From Ophiodon elongatus (Eukaryota > Chordata > Actinopteri > Perciformes > Hexagrammidae): a stretch of 64,000 nt of DNA. The notes beneath the pieces are model-generated. The model was given only the letters and a program-made list of their open reading frames with translations, was not told the origin of the DNA and searched no databases. The translations under genes were made by a program, and so were the position numbers. Numbering within the stretch: the stretch's first letter is position 1; every line of letters starts with the position of its first letter. The stretch lies in the NCBI GenBank assembly GCA_016806645.1, contig JACSYO010001991.1, positions 16,001-80,000 of the forward strand. Reading direction: 5' to 3'. Below are positions 22,845-37,700 of this stretch, in pieces.

Positions 22845-25800
22845 GTAAGAAAATGGGAGAGGCCGGGGGACCGGAGCGGGGTATCGGGGGCCGGGAGTTC
22901 TGAGGGGGACTGGACGGGGGCCGGTTGGACCGGGTTTTCCTCAGCTACCTGGTCCGTAACGGACAGGTGAGCCGAACTGCGCAGTCTCAGAGGAGCGCAG
23001 GTCCCGTTAGCATCATAGCTAAGCTAAGCTAGCTAAATGAATGGATCACAACACGAATAGAGAGCCAAACGAGGTCCTGCACGAGCTGCCCGTCGTGAGT
23101 TAGTGACGTCACCATGACTGGTCTTCATTCGTGTTTAAAACCTGGTTCCGGAGGGTTCGGGTTCGGGTTCCGGTCTCTGAGGAGCTCACAGGCCCAGCTA
23201 GCTCTGTTAGCATGTTAGCTCGTGTCACTAAACTTTGGTCTCCTGCTGCTCAGAGGAGACAAACAGGTGAGTTAGAGATGGATGTCTCTCCGGAAGTCAC
23301 CTGGCAGGGGAGCCTCGGACTGTTCCAGCAGGTCACGTGTTCCTCACCTGCAGCAGAACCTCTCACCTGAGGTGCTGCAGGTGTGAGTGTGGTGATTCAC
23401 GGGGAGCCTCGTCACGTGGGTCCAGGTTTTAGGGTTCAGGGCAGAATAACAATCAGCTGTTTGTTCAGGAAGTGTTTCAGACGAGACCGCATCAGGGCGT
23501 GGCTGAGACCCGGACCCGGACTTCTGTTTCTGAGCTCATTTTAGTCAGTCTGGTGGTTCTGGTTCAGGAGGTTCTAGTCCAACAGGTTCTGGTCCAGCCG
23601 GATCTGGTTTAGGAGGTTCTGGTTCAGGAGGTTCTAGTCCAGCAGGATCTGGTTCAGGAGGTTCTGGTCCAGCAGGTTCTAGTCCAGCAGGTTCTGGTTC
23701 AGGAGGTTCTAGTCCAGCAGGTTCTGGTTCAGGAGGTTCTGGTTCAGGAGGTTCTGGTCCAGCAGCATCTGGTTCAGGAGGTTCTGGTCCAGCAGCATCT
23801 GATTCAGGAGGTTCTAGTCCAGCAGGATCTGGTTCAGCAGGTTCTGGTTCAGGAGGTTCTGGTCCAGCAGCATCTGGTTCAGGTGGTTCTGGTCCAGCAG
23901 CATCTGGTTCAGGAGGTTCTAGTCCAGCAGGATCTGGTTCAGGAGGTTCTGGTCCAGCAGGTTCTGGTCCTCATGTGACTAACAGACTGTTATAGAGTCC
24001 TCCTGGAGACTGGATGTTTGTAAGATCTGATAGAAATGCTGCGTCAGTCTGTGTTGTACCTGCACAGGTGACTCCCCTCCCACCCCCCAACCCCTCCTCA
24101 CACAGGTGAACCCCCCCCCCCCTCCTCACACAGGTGACTCCCCCAACCCTCACACAGGTGAACCCCCTCCTCACACAGGTGACTCCCCCCCTCACACAGG
24201 TGAACCCCTCCTCACACAGGTGACTCCCCTCCTTACACAGGTGACTCCCCCCCGCCCCCCACACACACAGGTGAACCCCCTCCTCACACAGGTGACTCCC
24301 CTCCTTACACAGGTGAACCCCTCCTCACACAGGTGACTCCCCTCCTTACACAGGTGACCCCCCCCCCCTCACACAGGTGAACCCCTCCTCACACAGGTGA
24401 CTCCCCTCCTTACACAGGTGACTCCCCCCCCCACCACAGGTGAACCCCCTCCTCACACAGGTGACTCCCCTCCTTACACAGGTGACTCCCCCCCTCACAC
24501 AGGTGACTCCCCTCTTTACACAGGTGACTCCCCCCCTCACACAGGTGAACCCCTCCTCACACAGGTGACTCCCCCCCTCACACAGGTGACTCCCCTCCTT
24601 ACACAGGTGACTCCCCCCTCACACAGGTGAACCCCTCCTCACACAGGTGACTCCCCCCCCCCTCACACAGGTGAACCCCCTCCTCACACAGGTGACTCCC
24701 CTCCTTACACAGGTGAACCCCTCCTCACACAGGTGACTCCCCTCCTTACACAGGTGACCCCCCCCCTCACACAGGTGAACCCCTCCTCACACAGGTGACT
24801 CCCCTCCTTACACAGGTGACTCCCCCTCACACAGGTGACTCCCCTCTTTACACAGGTGACTCCCCTCACACAGGTGAACCCCTCCTCACACAGGTGACTC
24901 CCCCCACCCCCTCACACAGGTGAACCCCCTCTCACACAGGTGACTTCCCCCCTCCTCACACAGGTGAACCCCCCCTCCCCTCCTCGCACAGGTGACCCCC
25001 CCCCCTCACACAGGTGCCCCCCCCCTCCTCACACAGGTGAACCCCCCCCCTCGCACAGGTAACTGGTTCTGGTTCGTAAAGATCTGGTTCGGCAGGAAGT
25101 CCTAGATCATATAGTTTTAATCTTTTGCTGCTGGTTTTTGAATGAGAGCAGATTGTGTGCCACTTGAATATGAAGGACTGTGGACCAGTAGACCAGAGTC
25201 CTTCAGGTCTTCAGTCAGGCAGAGGTTCTGTGTAAAGACCTTCAGACCAGGACTCCTTGTAGACCTGTTGGACTCACCAGATATTTAGAAACACACAGAT
25301 AAAGAGTCCTGGTGGTCTGACCAGGTCTGGAGTCTGCGATCAGCAGGGTGTTGTGTTCTACCAGCCGATAACGACATGAAACCACAGAAGAAGAACACCA
25401 ATCATATGATGTGGTTCCCAACCTGAGGGGCTGGACCCCTAGAGGGGCCACAATGATAAGTCATACTTTTCATCTTACAAACTCTCCTGTGAGCTAATAA
25501 TAAAATAATACAAACTTTATTTATGCAGCCCTTTTCTTAACAAAGCTACAAGGTAATTTTATAGAGAAGAAGCAAAGATTATTATTATTATTATTATTAT
25601 TATTATTTAGAATATTAGTATCATATAATGTTTTAAGGAAGATGTGTACATCTACCTGGTCAACCTGCTGCGAAATATGATGCAGAGAAATGAAATAATA
25701 GGAATAAATGATAATAATAATAAAAAGGTTTGCTGTGTAATGACATCACTTCCTGTCCTACAGATGTATGCGTGGGAGATCTCAGATCAGCTTCTGCAGC

Positions 25801-28800
25801 TCAAACAGGACGTTGAGTCGTGCTATTTTGCTGCTCAGACGATGAAGATGAAGATCCAGACATCTTTCTACGAGCTTCCACCTGAGACCCACAATGCACT
25901 GCGAGAATCGCTACTGACCCACATCCAGAACCTCAAAGACCTGTCGCCCATCATCGTCACACAGGTAACGCGTCTCACCTGCAGACAGGGCTGTGACGGT
26001 ACTCAGGTGTCAGTGTGACCTTCAGGGTCCGTTGGTTTTCTTTTATTAGTTCAAGTGTTAAAGACGGACAACTTCCTGCTGGGGACGGACTTGTACTAAC
26101 CGTAGCACATGTTGCTAATCGTAGCGCATGTCGCTAACCGTAGCGCACGTCACGAACCTCAGCGCACGTCGCGAACTGTAGCACGCGTCGCTAACTGTAC
26201 CACGTATCGCTAACTGTACCACGTATCGCTAACCTCCGCACGTGTCGCTAACTGTAGCACGTATCGCTAACCTCAGCGCGCGACGCGAACCTCCGCACAT
26301 GTCGCGAACCTCAGCACGCGTCGCGAACCTCCGCATGCATCGCTAATTGTAGCACGTGTCGCTAACCTCAGCACGTGTCGCTAACCTCAGCACGCGTCGC
26401 TAACCTCAGCACGCGTCGCGAACGTCCGCACGCGTCGCTAACTGTAGCACGTGTCGCTAACTGTAGCACGTGTCGCTAACCTCAGCACGCGTCGCTAACT
26501 GTAGCACGTGTCGCTAACCTCAGCACGCGTCGCGAACCTCCGCACGCGTCGCTAACTGTAGCACGTGTCGCTAACCTCAGCACGCGTCGCGAACCTCAGC
26601 ACGTGTCGCGAACTGTAGCACGCGTCGCGAATTGTAGCACGTATCGCTAACCTCCGCACGTGTCGCAAACTCAGCACGCGTCGCTAACCGTAGCACGCGT
26701 CGCTAACTGTAGCACGTATCGCGAACCTCAGCACGCGTCGCTAACTGTAGCACGTGTCGCTAACCTCAGCACGCGTCGCGAACCTCCGCACGCGTCGCTA
26801 ACTGTAGCACGTGTCGCTAACCTCAGCACGCGTTGCGAACCTCCACTCGTGTCGCGAACCTCCGCACGCGTCGCGAACCTCCGCACGCGTCGCAAACCTC
26901 CGCACATATCGCTAACCTCCACGCGTGTAGCTAACCTCCACACGTGTCGCTAACCTCCACACGTGTCGCGAACCTCCACACGTGTCGCGAACCTCAGCAC
27001 GCGTCGCAAACCTCAGCACGCGTCACGAACTGTAGCACGTATCGCTAACCTCAGCACGCGTCGCTAACTGTAGCACGTATCGCGAACCTCAGCACGCGTC
27101 GCTAACTGTAGCACGTATCGCGAACCTCAGCACGTGTCGCTAACGCCGTACTCTTCAAATTATAACATGATCATGATGTGTTCAAATGTAATCTTGTAAA
27201 ATTTAGTTTTTGTTGGGAAACTTTAATAAATCCAGTTGTTTGAAGATGTTTTCACATGACTATAAAATAGATATTAGAGATGAATTATGAGCCGTTTAAC
27301 TTCCACTTTAAGCAATAACAATGAACAACAAAAACAGTTTTTTGAAGCCATTTCGTTGTTAAAGTTGGAATAATATTAAGTAGAATACTTGATTTATACA
27401 ATAATCGATAGCTGCAGCCGTAGTTCTCTGAAATACCGTAAAATACTGCAGAAACCAAACAACCTATAACCCAGAACATGAACGTTTAAAAACACAATGG
27501 GCAGGATTTGTTCTAGTTTGTAAGCACAACATTCAGAGTTAGCCCCTCCTCCACAGATTCACTCTGGTTGTTAGATCCGAAGGAGACAGCCTTAAAGCTA
27601 AACTAAACTAAACTTCACACAAAGCAGACAGCCTTAAAGCTAAACTAAACTAAACTTCACACAAAGCAGACAGCCTTAAAGCTAAACTAAACTAAACTTC
27701 ACACAAAGCAGACAGCCTTAAAGCTAAACTAAATTAAAGTAAAGTAAACCTCATACAGAGTTCTTTATTTAGAACTTCATGAACTCGCCTGAAGACTGTA
27801 AACTGTAAATCGTGAAGATTACGGCTGGGCGATATGGCCAAAATCTATCATAATTCAATTAAATTTATTTTGTATAGCCCAAACTCACAAATTCTCCTCA
27901 GAGGATTTTACAATCTGTACACATACGACATCCTCTGACCTTTGACCCTCACATCACAACAGGAAAAACTCCCCCCAAAAACCCTTTAAGGGGAGAAAAA
28001 CAGAAGACATCTCCAGGAGAGCAACAGAGGAGGATCCTCTATCAGGATGAACAGCAGTACAACAGATGTCATGTGTACAGAATGAACAACATAACAGTTA
28101 TAACACATTCAATGCATATGACATAATGATTCATATAATGAGAGTAGTAGCATGATGAAGTTACAACACATTCAATGCATATGACATAATGAGAGTAGTA
28201 GCATGATGAAGTTGCAACACATTCGATGCCGACCAGGGTCCAGATAAAACTACGATCCATGTAAACCTGTGAGGAGAGAAAGCACAAAACCCTTGGAGAA
28301 GAAGTAGAGTTAGTAATGTGCATTGATGGGACATGATATATTTCATATCTCAATATTTAACCACATGGAAAAACCTATTGTTGTATACTCCTTTTATTAA
28401 TTAAATAGCTGACAAATGAAAAGTACTGAGTGTTTTTGAATTAATAACCTTAGTGCAACATGTGTGAAATTATAGAGATAAAAATGAATAAATATTCCAG
28501 TTCTTCACTGATGATGTTCCCATGAAAACACAAAATACAGAGTAATCAGATTAAGACAATAGTTTCATTTAACTATACTGGGGTTTTCTTTCTTTTAAGC
28601 ATTCTTATCAATTCTTATCAATTTAAACAACGTAATTGTGTATCACAATATCTCGATCTGATTTTATTACGATATGGTTCGATAGAAAGACATAAATTAA
28701 CGTATTGGATGGTTGCCCAGCTCTAGTAGCTGGAAGTATTTCTAACTTGCTTGACACATAGGTTGCATCAGCTTTTGGTTTCCAAAGTGTGGAGGAACTC

Positions 28801-31754
28801 CGGACTCTTGTAACAGAATCAAAACAAGAAGGAAGCCTTTAAAGTTGAGATAACTAAGCTTCATCAAACCGAAGAGGAAGTCTGGCTGTATTTATCCAGG
28901 AAATTAAAGTGTTCTTTAGTTTATTCTCTTCAATCACTTTACTGATCTTGTTTTTCTTAATCTCTTTTTCCTCAGCTGGCTTTAGCCATCGCAGATCTCG
29001 CTCTTCAGATGGCCTCGTGGAAAGGATGTGTTCACACGCTCATAGAAAAGTAAGAAATCCCACTACCACACAGCTGAAACCTTCTAAACAAAGGACATGT
29101 TGACCGTATTGAAACTACAAATATGGCCAACAGATCAATAAATATGTTCCATCTTTGGTTCCCAAAACACTCCCTCAAATGTTCAATTCATTGTATACAG
29201 AACGTTTTACAGATAAAATATCTTGAATGGTCATAGATGTCTTTCACACCTGCAGTGGGGTTTTTAAAGCACCTGGACGTTTACCTGTAACTTTACACCA
29301 GCGGGACGTTTACCTGTAACTTTACACCAGCGGGACGTTACCTGTAATTTACACCAGCGGGACGTTTCCTGTAATTTACACCACGGGACGTTTACCTGTA
29401 ACTTTACACCAGCGGGACGTTTACCTGTAACTTTACACCAACTGGACGTTTACCTGTAACTTTACACCAACTGGACGTTTACCTGTAACTTTACACCAAC
29501 TGGACGTTTACCTGTAACTTTACACCACGGACGTTTACCTGTAACAACTGGACGTTTACCTGTAACTTTACACCAGCGGGACGTTTACCTGTAACTTTAC
29601 ACCAACTGGACGTTTACCTGTAACTTTACACCAGCGGGACGTTTGGACGTTTACCTGTTGGGTTTACCTGTAACTTTACACCAGCGGGACGTTTACCTGT
29701 AACTTTACGGGTTTGGTACCTGTAACTTTACACCAGCGGACGTTTACCTGTAACTTTACACCAGCGGGACGTTTACCTGTAACTTTACACCAGCGGGACG
29801 TTTACCTGTAACTTTACACCAGCGGGACGTTTACCTGTAACTTTACACCAGCTGGACGTTTACCTGTAACTTTACACCAGCGGGACGTTTACCTGTAACT
29901 TTACACCAGCTGGACGTTTACCTGTAACTTTACACCAGCGGGACGTTTACCTGTAACTTTACACCAACTGGACGTTTACCTGTAACTTTACACCAGCGGG
30001 ACGTTTACCTGTAACTTTACACCAGCGGGACGTTTACCGTAACTTTACACCAGCGGGACGTTTACCTGTAACTTTACACCAGCGGGACGTTTACCTGTAA
30101 CTTTACACCAGCGGGACGTTTACCTGTAACTTTACACCAGCTGGACGTTTACCTGTAACTTTACACCAGCGGGACGTTTACCTGTAACTTTACACCAGCG
30201 GGACGTTTACCTGTAACTTTACACCAGCGGGACGTTTACCTGTAACTTTACACCAGCGGGACGTTTACCTGTAACTTTACACCAGCGGGACGTTTACCTG
30301 TAACTTTACACCAACTGGACGTTTACCTGTAACTTTACACCAACTGGACGTTTACCTGTAACTTTACACCAGCGGGACGTTTACCTGTAACTTTACACCA
30401 ACTGGACGTTTACCTGTAACTTTACACCAACTGGACGTTTACCTGTAACGTTACACCAACTGGACGTTTACCTGTAACTTTACACCAACTGGACGTTTAC
30501 CTGTAACTTTACACCAGCGGGACGTTTACCTGTAACTTTACACCAACTGGACGTTTACCTGTAACTTTACACCAACTGGACGTTTACCTGTAACTTTACA
30601 CCAACTGGACGTTTACCTGTAACTTTACACCAGCGGGACGTTTACCTGTAACTTTACACCAACTGGACGTTTACCTGTAACTTTACACCAACTGGACGTT
30701 TACCTGTAACTTTACACCAGCGGGACGTTTACCTGTAACTTTACACCAACTGGACGTTTACCTGTAACTTTACACCAGCGGGACGTTTACCTGTAACTTT
30801 ACACCAGCGGGACGTTTACCTGTAACTTTACACCAACTGGACGTTTACCTGTAACTTTACACCAGCGGGACGTTTACCTGTAACTTTACACCAGCGGGAC
30901 GTTTACCTGTAACTTTACACCAGCTGGACGTTTACCTGTAACTTTACACCAGCGGGACGTTTACCTGTAACTTTACACCAGCGGGACGTTTACCTGTAAC
31001 TTTACACCAGCGGGACGTTTACCTGTAACTTTACACCAGCGGGACGTTTACCTGTAACTTTACACCAGCGGGACGTTTACCTGTAACTTTACACCAGCGG
31101 GACGTTTACCTGTAACTTTACACCAACTGGACGTTTACCTGTAACTTTACACCAACTGGACGTTTACCTGTAACTTTACACCAACTGGACGTTTACCTGT
31201 AACTTTACACCAACTGGACGTTTACCTGTAACTTTACACCAGCGGGACGTTTACCTGTAACTTTACACCAGCGGGACGTTTACCTGTAACTTTACACCAA
31301 CTGGACGTTTACCTGTAACTTTACACCAGCGGGACGTTTACCTGTAACTTTACACCAACTGGACGTTTACCTGTAACTTTACACCTGCAGGTGTTTGTAT
31401 CGGAGTGAATTGAGTTTATTTTGTATTTTATTTGACCTTTTATTTAGGAATATTCCCGTTGAGAATCAGAATGTCTTTTACAACTGTGATTAGGATGCTG
31501 TTGTCCTCTCTGACTCACCCGTCCTCTCTGACTCACCTGTCCATGTCTTTCCCCCTCAGGTACAACAATGACATCAGCTCGATGCCCTTCCTCATAGAGA
31601 TCCTTACCGTGCTGCCAGAGGAAGTTCACAGTCGATCTCTACGAATCGGAGCCAACCGGAGGACCGAGATCATCGAGGATCTGGCGTATTACTCCAGCAC
31701 TGTCGTCACTTTGCTGGTTTGTTCCCTTTTCATCAGCTTTATGAATATAAACTC

Positions 31755-31789
<35 letters not shown>

Positions 31790-34700
31790 CTCTTTTATCA
31801 CGTGATCCGTAGGTTATGATATATGACACCTGATCCACTAATGGTGACCCACCTGAGTCCATCTAAGACCCTCGGGATCCACTAGACTAGGGCTGTGTGG
31901 TACCGGTACCGGTTCAACCGGTGTACCGGTTCAACCGGTATACCGGTTTCAAATTTCCATACGGTATGAATTTTTCATATACCGTCATACCGGTGCATAG
32001 CCGTAACAACTGTTGTCGCTCTTCGGCAGGCAGCAGAATATATCGTTCACCGCTCACCGCTGAGGGCGCGGCGGGCGGAGCTACTAAAACACTGACTTAG
32101 GACCCAGGGGAATGTAGGTGAAAAAAAAAAAACAGGAAGAGACAGAACGGAAGAGCCACGCGAGCGGCGAACAACGGTTCAGTTGGCCGGCGGTCCTTTT
32201 CGGCGTCAATGAATGAATGTGTTTACTCGAAGAAGAAAAAAATACCGTGAAACCGCCAGAATCTTACAAAATACCGTGATATGAATTTTTGGCCATAGCG
32301 CCCAGCCCTAGTCTAGATCCTCTAAGACCCTCGGGATCCACTAGATCCTCTAAGACCCTCGGGATCCTCTAAGACCCTCGGGATCCACTAGATCCTCTAA
32401 GACCCTCGGGATCCTCTAAGACCCTCGGGATCCACTAGACCCTCTAAGACCCTCAGGATCCACTTGGGTTTTAGTGCTGCAACTAACGCTTTTGATTGGC
32501 GATCAATCCATCAATTATTTCAGCGATTAGCTTTTGGGTCTAAAAAATATCAGAAGTAAGAAATGTAATAACTTTAATAGATCCAGTTGTTTAATGAGAT
32601 GTTCTCAATATAAAACAGATATTAGAGATGAATTGTGAGATGTTTAACTTCCTAACACTAGTTCCAATCTAGAAATTAAACTGTATAAAACACTCCGTTT
32701 GATCACATCAGAACTTTACATTTTGTATTTGTGTCCTAATTGCATCTAAAAGTAACCACAACACGTAATGTTGTATGTTTATTGTTGTTTTGTGTTTCAG
32801 TGTGTGTGTGTGGATGGAGGCTGTTTTGGGACAGTTATGGCAGCACCATTTATGTTTTGTGCATATGTGATTTTGTTGAATCTCCATTCCTTAAAAGCAA
32901 CCTTCAGAAGCCTCCGCTCAGACTCTTGTTTCCTTCCTCCAGACGTCGTGCGTGGAGAAGGCGGGTAACGATGAGAAGATGCTCATCAAGGTCTTTCGCT
33001 GTTTGGGGAGCTGGTTCAACCTGGGAGTCCTGGACAGTAACTTCATGGCCAGTAACCAGCTGCTCATGGTGCTCTTCCAAGTCCTGGTGAGGGTTCCACT
33101 GCCTCTTCCTGTTGGAGGTCATCGTGCGTCATGTAGAAGGATGTATGACCCCGTGTTCTGTGTGTCCACAGCAGAGGGATGAAACCTCCACCAACCTCCA
33201 CGAGGCGGCGTCCGACTGCGTCTGCTCGTCTCTCTACGCCATCGAGAACGTGGAGACCAACATGGCGTTGGGTCTCCAGCTCTTCCAGGGCGTCCTGACG
33301 CTGGAGACGGCCTATCACATGGCTGTGGCTCGAGAAGACCTCGACAAGTGAGAACTATGAAATTCCTTCTGCCAGAAGGATCATGATCTCAGGCTCTTGT
33401 CTCTTTCTGCTGCAGCAAACTGCAAAATATTGTGTGTCCAACTATGGCTCCATGTTGAAGGAACTCTCCTGGTGCCATTGACTCAAAGCCCTCATGTTGC
33501 TGTATTATTCTGACCCCTGACCTCTGACCCCTGACCCCTGCTGCTCGAGGCCCTCTGACTGTTGGGGTGAAACACATGTCTGATTCTCTTGACGCCGACA
33601 TGAGGGGGCTTGTATTCTTACGATCAAACATGTCAGCCGTGGTCATTAGACGCAGCTGGTGGGTCAGAGGGCAGCGCTCTAGTTTCTGGAGGTGTTAGCA
33701 TCACCGCTGCTAGCTCTGTCCTGAAGGACTCAGTGATGGACCGTCTGTCCCCAGGACAAACAGATGAGGACTTGTTTGTCTGTCCTGAAGGACTCAGTGA
33801 TGGACCGTCTGTCCCCAGGACAAACAGATGAGGACTTGTTTGTCTGTCCTGAAGGACTCAGTGATGGACCGTCTGTCCCCAGGACAAACAGATGAGGACT
33901 TGTTTGTTTGGTAAGCTGGTCGTTGCTGGTCAGTCAGGACGTTTCAGTCACAAAGCAGGAGGTCTCTTCTGGTGTCTGATGTCTGTGCAGGTGCACGTCT
34001 CCGTCTCCAGGCTGCATGCATGCAGGTTTCAGGTGTACCGAGCAGACTGTTGCCCTGGGTTCTGGCTGCAGGCTGCTACCGGCCTTAAGATTAGTGAGCG
34101 AGGAGACGGCCATAACGAAGCACCCACAATGTTATGGAGTTAGCTGTAGCAGAATGAGGGATACACACGCCCCCTAGCAGACATGATCATAATAATAATA
34201 CATGCTATTTGGATTTTAATAATCTGGGAGGCAATGAGGCTAATGCCATCAGTAAATATATACACAAAAATTAAATAGAATATCAATACTTTTTAAGATA
34301 GAAAATATGTAATAAAAGTAATTGTACTAATCCGATACATGATAAATAAAACATTTACTTTTGATTTCTGCCCTCAGAGTGCTGAACTACTGCAGGATCT
34401 TTACCGAACTCTGCGAGACATTTTTAGAGACGACAGTCAGGAGTCCAGGCCAGGGCATGGGAGACCTGAGGACACTGGAGCTGCTGCTGATCTGTGCAGG
34501 ACACCCTCAGTACGAGGTACAGAAATAACCACTACACCGGTCCATGAGCACCACGACACCCTCAGTACGAGGTACAGAAATAACCACTACACCGGTCCAT
34601 GAGCACCACGACACCTTCAGTACTAAAGTAACTACACCACCTTCAGTGCTAAAGTAACTACACCACCTTCAGTACTGAAGTAACTACACCACCTTCAGTG

Positions 34701-37700
34701 CTAAAGTAACTACACCACCTTCAGTACTAAAGTAACTACACCACCTTCAGTACTAAAGTAACTACACCACCTTCAGTGCTAAAGTAACTACACCACCTTC
34801 AGTACTAAAGTAACTACACCACCTTCAGTACTAAAGTAACTACACCACCTTCAGTACTAAAGTAACTACACCACCTTCAGTGCTAAAGTAACTACACCAC
34901 CCTCAGTACTAAAGTAACTACACCACCTTCAGTACTAAAGTAGCTACACCTTCAGTACTAAAGTAACTACACCACCTTCAGTACTAAAGTAACTACACCA
35001 CCTTCAGTGCTAAAGTAACTACACCACCTTCAGTACTAAGTAACTACACCACCTTCAGTACTAAAGTAACTACACCACCTTCAGTACTGAAGTAACTACA
35101 CCACCTTCAGTGCTAAAGTAACTACACCACCTTCAGTACTAAAGTAACTACACCACCTTCAGTACTAAAGTAACTACACCACCCTCAGTACTAAAGTAAC
35201 TACACCACCTTCAGTACTAAAGTAGCTACACCTTCAGTACTAAAGTAACTACACCACCTTCAGTACTGAAGTAACTACACCACCTTCAGTACTGAAGTAA
35301 CTACACCACCCTCAGTACTAAAGTAACTACACCTTCAGTTTGATCTCCTTTAATTGGGGATGATAATCTCTGTCCTGGTCTCCCTGTTCTCTGGGATTTG
35401 TTCTGATCCAGGTCGTGGAGATCTCCTTTAACTTCTGGTACCGTCTTGGAGAACATCTGTATAAAATAAATGATGCCGCTCTTCACACAATCTTCAGACC
35501 GTACATCCAGAGACTTCTGCACTGTTTGGCCCGACACTGTCAACTTGATCCAGACCACGTAAGTCCCCTGCTCAGGTCTACAGAGAACCTCCTCTCACGG
35601 ATCAAATCCTCCTCCAGAACTCTTAGTCAGATATTTGTCAGAGACTTTGATATAAAATCAACTGTCTGGATTCACAAATGGCTCAAGTTCTGTTAGGTTT
35701 GGTAAAATGTCAACGATCTAATTGTTTTGACCCGACAGGAGGGAATCCCAGAGGACACCGATGACTTTGGGGAGTTCAGGATGAGAGTCTCTGACCTCGT
35801 TAAAGACGTCATCTTTCTAGTTGGATCCATGGAGTGTTTCTCTCAGGTAAAGTTTTAATCTACAACAAAAGGCTTGCTTTGTATTCGCTAACATGTCGAT
35901 GGATTCTGTCCTTAAATGTTCTCCACTGTTTATTCTCAGTCAAATATAATACTTTAAAAGAAGTTATTGTTTATATTCTACTTTAAAATATGTTATTGTT
36001 TATATTCTACTTTAAAAGATGTTATTATTTATATTCTACTTTAAAAGATGTTATTGTTTATATTCTACTTTAAAATAAGTTATTGTTTATATTCTACTTT
36101 AAAAGAAGTTATTGTTTATATTCTACTTTAAAAGAAGTTATTGTTTATATTCTACTTTAAAAGATGTTATTGTTTATATTCTACTTTAAAAGATGTTATT
36201 GTTTATATTCTACTTTAAAAGATGTTATTGTTTATATTCTACTTTAAAAGAAGTTATTGTTTATATTCTACTTTAAAAGAAGTTATTGTTTATATTCTAC
36301 TTTAAAAGATGTTATTGTTTATATTCTACTTTAAAAGAAGTTATTGTTTATATTCTACTTTAAAAGAAGTTATTGTTTATATTCTACTTTAAAAGAAGTT
36401 ATTGTTTATATTCTACTTTAAAAGATGTTATTGTTTATATTCTACTTTAAAAGATGTTCTGTGTGTTCTCAGTTATATTCCACGTTAAAAGAAGGAAACC
36501 CTTCCTGGGAGGTGACGGAAGCTGTTCTCTTCATCATGGCTGCGATCGCTAAAAGTGTTGATCCGTGAGTATCAAGGTTCTGTTTACCATCTTCAGGAGA
36601 AAGGAATCAGTTCTTCTTTTAGCCCTCGGCCTCCTGTTCCCTTTCCATACAGTCATTGTGAGTCTGTTACCGACTGTCAGGATCCATTTCATGAAAGCAT
36701 TAAGAGTGGAACTGACTCTTTGTCTCCTCTTCCAGAGACAACAACCCCACGCTGTCCGAGGTGCTGCAGCAGGTGGTTTTACTTCCGGAAACCGTCCACA
36801 TCGCAGTCCGTTACACCAGCATCGAGCTGGTGGGGGAGATGAGCGAGGTCGTGGACAGAAACCCAAGATTCCTTGGTATGAGTTCATGATTTAAAACTGA
36901 AGCGCCCCCAGTAACTAGTGAGGAGAGACTGGTCTGACAGGATACTGGTAACTAGTGAGGAGAGACTGGTCTGACAGGATACTGGTAACTAGTGAGGAAA
37001 GACTGGTCTGAAAGGATACTGGTAACTAGTGAGGAGAGACTGGTCTGATAGGATACTGGTAACTAGTGAGGAGAGACTGGTCTGACAGGATACTGGTAAC
37101 TAGTGAGGAGAGACTGGTCTGACAGGATACTGGTAACTAGTGAGGAGAGACTGGTCTGACAGGATACTGGTAACTAGTGAGGAGAGACTGGTCTGACAGG
37201 ATACTGGTAACTAGTGAGGAGAGACTGGTCTGACAGGATACTGGTAACTAGTGAGGAGAGACTGGTCTGACAGGATACTGGTAACTAGTGAGGAGAGACT
37301 GGTCTGACAGGATACTGGTAACTAGTGAGGAGAGACTGGTCTGACAGGATACTGGTAACTAGTGAGGAGAGACTGGTCTGACAGGATACTGGTAACTAGT
37401 GAGGAGAGACTGGTCTGACAGGATACTGGTAACTAGTGAGGAGAGACTGGTCTGACAGGATACTGGTAACTAGTGAGGAGAGACTGGTCTGACAGGATAC
37501 TGGTAACTAGTGAGGAAAGACTGGTCTGACAGGATACTGGTAACTAGTGAGGAGAGACTGGTCTGACAGGATACTGGTAACTAGTGAGGAGAGACTGGTC
37601 TGACAGGATACTGGTAACTAGTGAGGAGAGACTGGTCTGACAGGATACTGGTAACTAGTGAGGAGAGACTGGTCTGACAGGATACTGGTAACTAGTGAGG

